The position numbers and the translations under genes are program-made. The notes below the pieces were generated by a model. It saw nothing but the letters and a program-made list of their open reading frames with translations, did no database searches and was not told the origin of the DNA. Shown one piece after another: positions 6,327 through 7,518 of a stretch of DNA of 7,518 nt (its first letter is position 1; each line of letters begins with the position of its first letter). The DNA comes from Acidobacteriota bacterium (lineage in GTDB: Bacteria > Acidobacteriota > Terriglobia > UBA7540), in assembly GCA_021827245.1 (NCBI GenBank), contig JAKAWN010000339.1:1-7518 (forward strand), read 5' to 3'.

Positions 6327-7518
6327 GTGAAACAGAATCTCCTCAAATTCCTCCTGACATTCCTTCTCGCAGCCGCTGCCGTGCCTGCCCTTGCCCAGGC
6401 GAAACACGCGCTGACCTTCGATGACCTGATGAAGGTGCAGCGCATCTCCGATCCTCAGGTCTCGCCTGACGGCAAGTGGGTCGCCTATGTTGTGTCCAAG
6501 CCTGATCTCGATGCGAACAAAATGGTCAGCAACATCTGGCGAGTTCCGCTCGCGGGCGGCGAACCCCAACAGCTCACGCGCGGTGACGCTTCCGATTCGC
6601 GTCCACGGTGGTCGCCCGATTCAAAGTCCATCGCGTTCATCTCGTCAAGGAACGGCACATCGCAGGTCTGGATTCTTCCTGCCGGCGGCGAAGCGCGCCA
6701 GCTTACTCACATCGCCACCGAAGCCGACGGCGTCACTTGGGCTTCCAAAGCCAACACGCTCCTCTTCACCTCTGAAGTCTATCCCGCCTGCCACGATCAG
6801 GCGTGCAACCAGGAACAGCTTGATGAGGCGAAATCGAGCAAGGTCAAGGCGCGCGTCATCAATCGCCTCTTCTTCCGCCATTGGGACCGCTGGCTCGACG
6901 GAAAACTTACTCATCTGTTCGCGGTTCCGGCCGAGGGAGGCGAGCCGCGCGACCTCACGCCCGGGCCCTATACTTCGCCCACGTTCTTCCTTGGCGCGCC
7001 AGACGGTTACGCCATTTCGCCGGACGGCAAGGAAGTCTGCTACACCTCGAATCACTCCCAGCCGCTCAGTTCCGTCGCCTGGACGACGAACAACGATCTC
7101 TTTCTGGTGAGCGCCAGCGGGGGCGAGGCAAGAGATATTACGGCGGCCAACCCCGGCTCCGATGCCTCGCCGCAATTCTCCCCGAATGGGCGCTACATTG
7201 CCTACACCTCGCAGGCCACCAATGGCTACGAATCTTCCTTGTTCCGATTGCGGGTTTACGATCACGAGACGGGCCAGATCAAAGACCTCACCCCCGGATT
7301 CGAACAGTGGGTGCTGAGTTTCGCCTGGGCGCCAGACTCCGACACGATCTATTTCATCGCGCCCGAAGGCATCGAGCAGCCTATCTTCAGGACTTCCGTC
7401 AGCCATCCTCATGTCGTAAAAGTTCTTGGCGGTTACAACGACGAGCTTTCGGTCGCTCCGGGCGGCGGCTCGCTTGTTTTTACTCATCAGAGTCTGACCA
7501 AACCGCCAGAGATTTACA
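6327..7518 (+). CDS. Exported S9 (prolyl oligopeptidase) family peptidase, N-terminal part (runs off right edge)
   Basis: Probable secreted or periplasmic serine peptidase of the dipeptidyl-peptidase/acylaminoacyl-peptidase type, which trims peptides. About 397 residues are present. Residues 1-23 form a classic signal peptide (MKQN, hydrophobic LLKFLLTFLLAAAA, then ALA before QA), with cleavage likely after A23 or A25. The rest is the beta-propeller that gates the active site. TolB/PD40-like blades recur as SPDGKWVAY (46-54), SPDSKSIAF (96-104), SPDGKEVCY (231-239), SPNGRYIAY (285-293) and APDSDTIYF (335-343). RHWDRWLDGK (184-193) is typical of S9 propellers. C155 and C160 could form a disulfide after export. 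The alpha/beta-hydrolase domain with the Ser-Asp-His triad lies beyond the window, so activity cannot be confirmed. An alternative ATG four codons upstream (6315) has no ribosome binding site, and an in-frame TGA lies just before it. It probably has no functional link to the PPP genes. Confidence 0.9.
   Translation, partial: MKQNLLKFLLTFLLAAAAVPALAQAKHALTFDDLMKVQRISDPQVSPDGKWVAYVVSKPDLDANKMVSNIWRVPLAGGEPQQLTRGDASDSRPRWSPDSKSIAFISSRNGTSQVWILPAGGEARQLTHIATEADGVTWASKANTLLFTSEVYPACHDQACNQEQLDEAKSSKVKARVINRLFFRHWDRWLDGKLTHLFAVPAEGGEPRDLTPGPYTSPTFFLGAPDGYAISPDGKEVCYTSNHSQPLSSVAWTTNNDLFLVSASGGEARDITAANPGSDASPQFSPNGRYIAYTSQATNGYESSLFRLRVYDHETGQIKDLTPGFEQWVLSFAWAPDSDTIYFIAPEGIEQPIFRTSVSHPHVVKVLGGYNDELSVAPGGGSLVFTHQSLTKPPEIY

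Noticed and set aside
6645..7487. Minus-strand 280-codon ORF opposite the peptidase gene
   Set aside because: It is arginine- and glycine-rich with no recognisable motif and lies wholly antisense to a clear S9 propeller sequence. This is a shadow of GC-biased codons.

Overview
The window holds a pentose phosphate pathway (PPP) cluster from a moderately GC-rich bacterium, followed by the start of an exported peptidase gene. The zwf N-terminus, the long transaldolase of the type often fused to phosphoglucose isomerase, and the TolB-like S9 peptidase most resemble what I know from Acidobacteriota. That placement is inference from recognition only; no rRNA or other marker is present.

Layout. Four genes on the minus strand read in the order tkt (transketolase), tal (transaldolase), a short phosphoglucose isomerase remnant (called pgi' here), and zwf (glucose-6-phosphate dehydrogenase, running off the left edge). 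gnd (6-phosphogluconate dehydrogenase) is divergent on the plus strand across an intergenic region of about 250 bp, which holds two perfect short dyads and AT-rich -10-like sequences. About 146 bp after gnd, a plus-strand gene encodes a signal-peptide-bearing S9 (prolyl oligopeptidase) family peptidase that runs off the right edge.

How the genes work together. zwf and gnd encode the two dehydrogenases of the oxidative branch. tkt and tal interconvert the resulting pentose phosphates with glycolytic sugar phosphates. Strong Shine-Dalgarno sequences support a TTG start for tkt and a GTG start for tal. The pgi remnant begins at a GTG four bases after the tal stop, so it is probably translationally coupled to tal.

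Points of interest. (1) The 153-residue ORF between tal and zwf looks like an internally deleted phosphoglucose isomerase domain, split from what was probably a Tal-Pgi fusion, yet it is still open and has a usable start. (2) Gnd lacks the usual NADP-binding Asn-Arg-Ser/Thr stretch and carries Asp-Ile-Asp instead, which predicts NAD use. (3) The shared tkt/gnd control region holds candidate operators. I saw no mobile element, CRISPR array, tRNA, rRNA or defence system, and I do not claim a wholly new system here.
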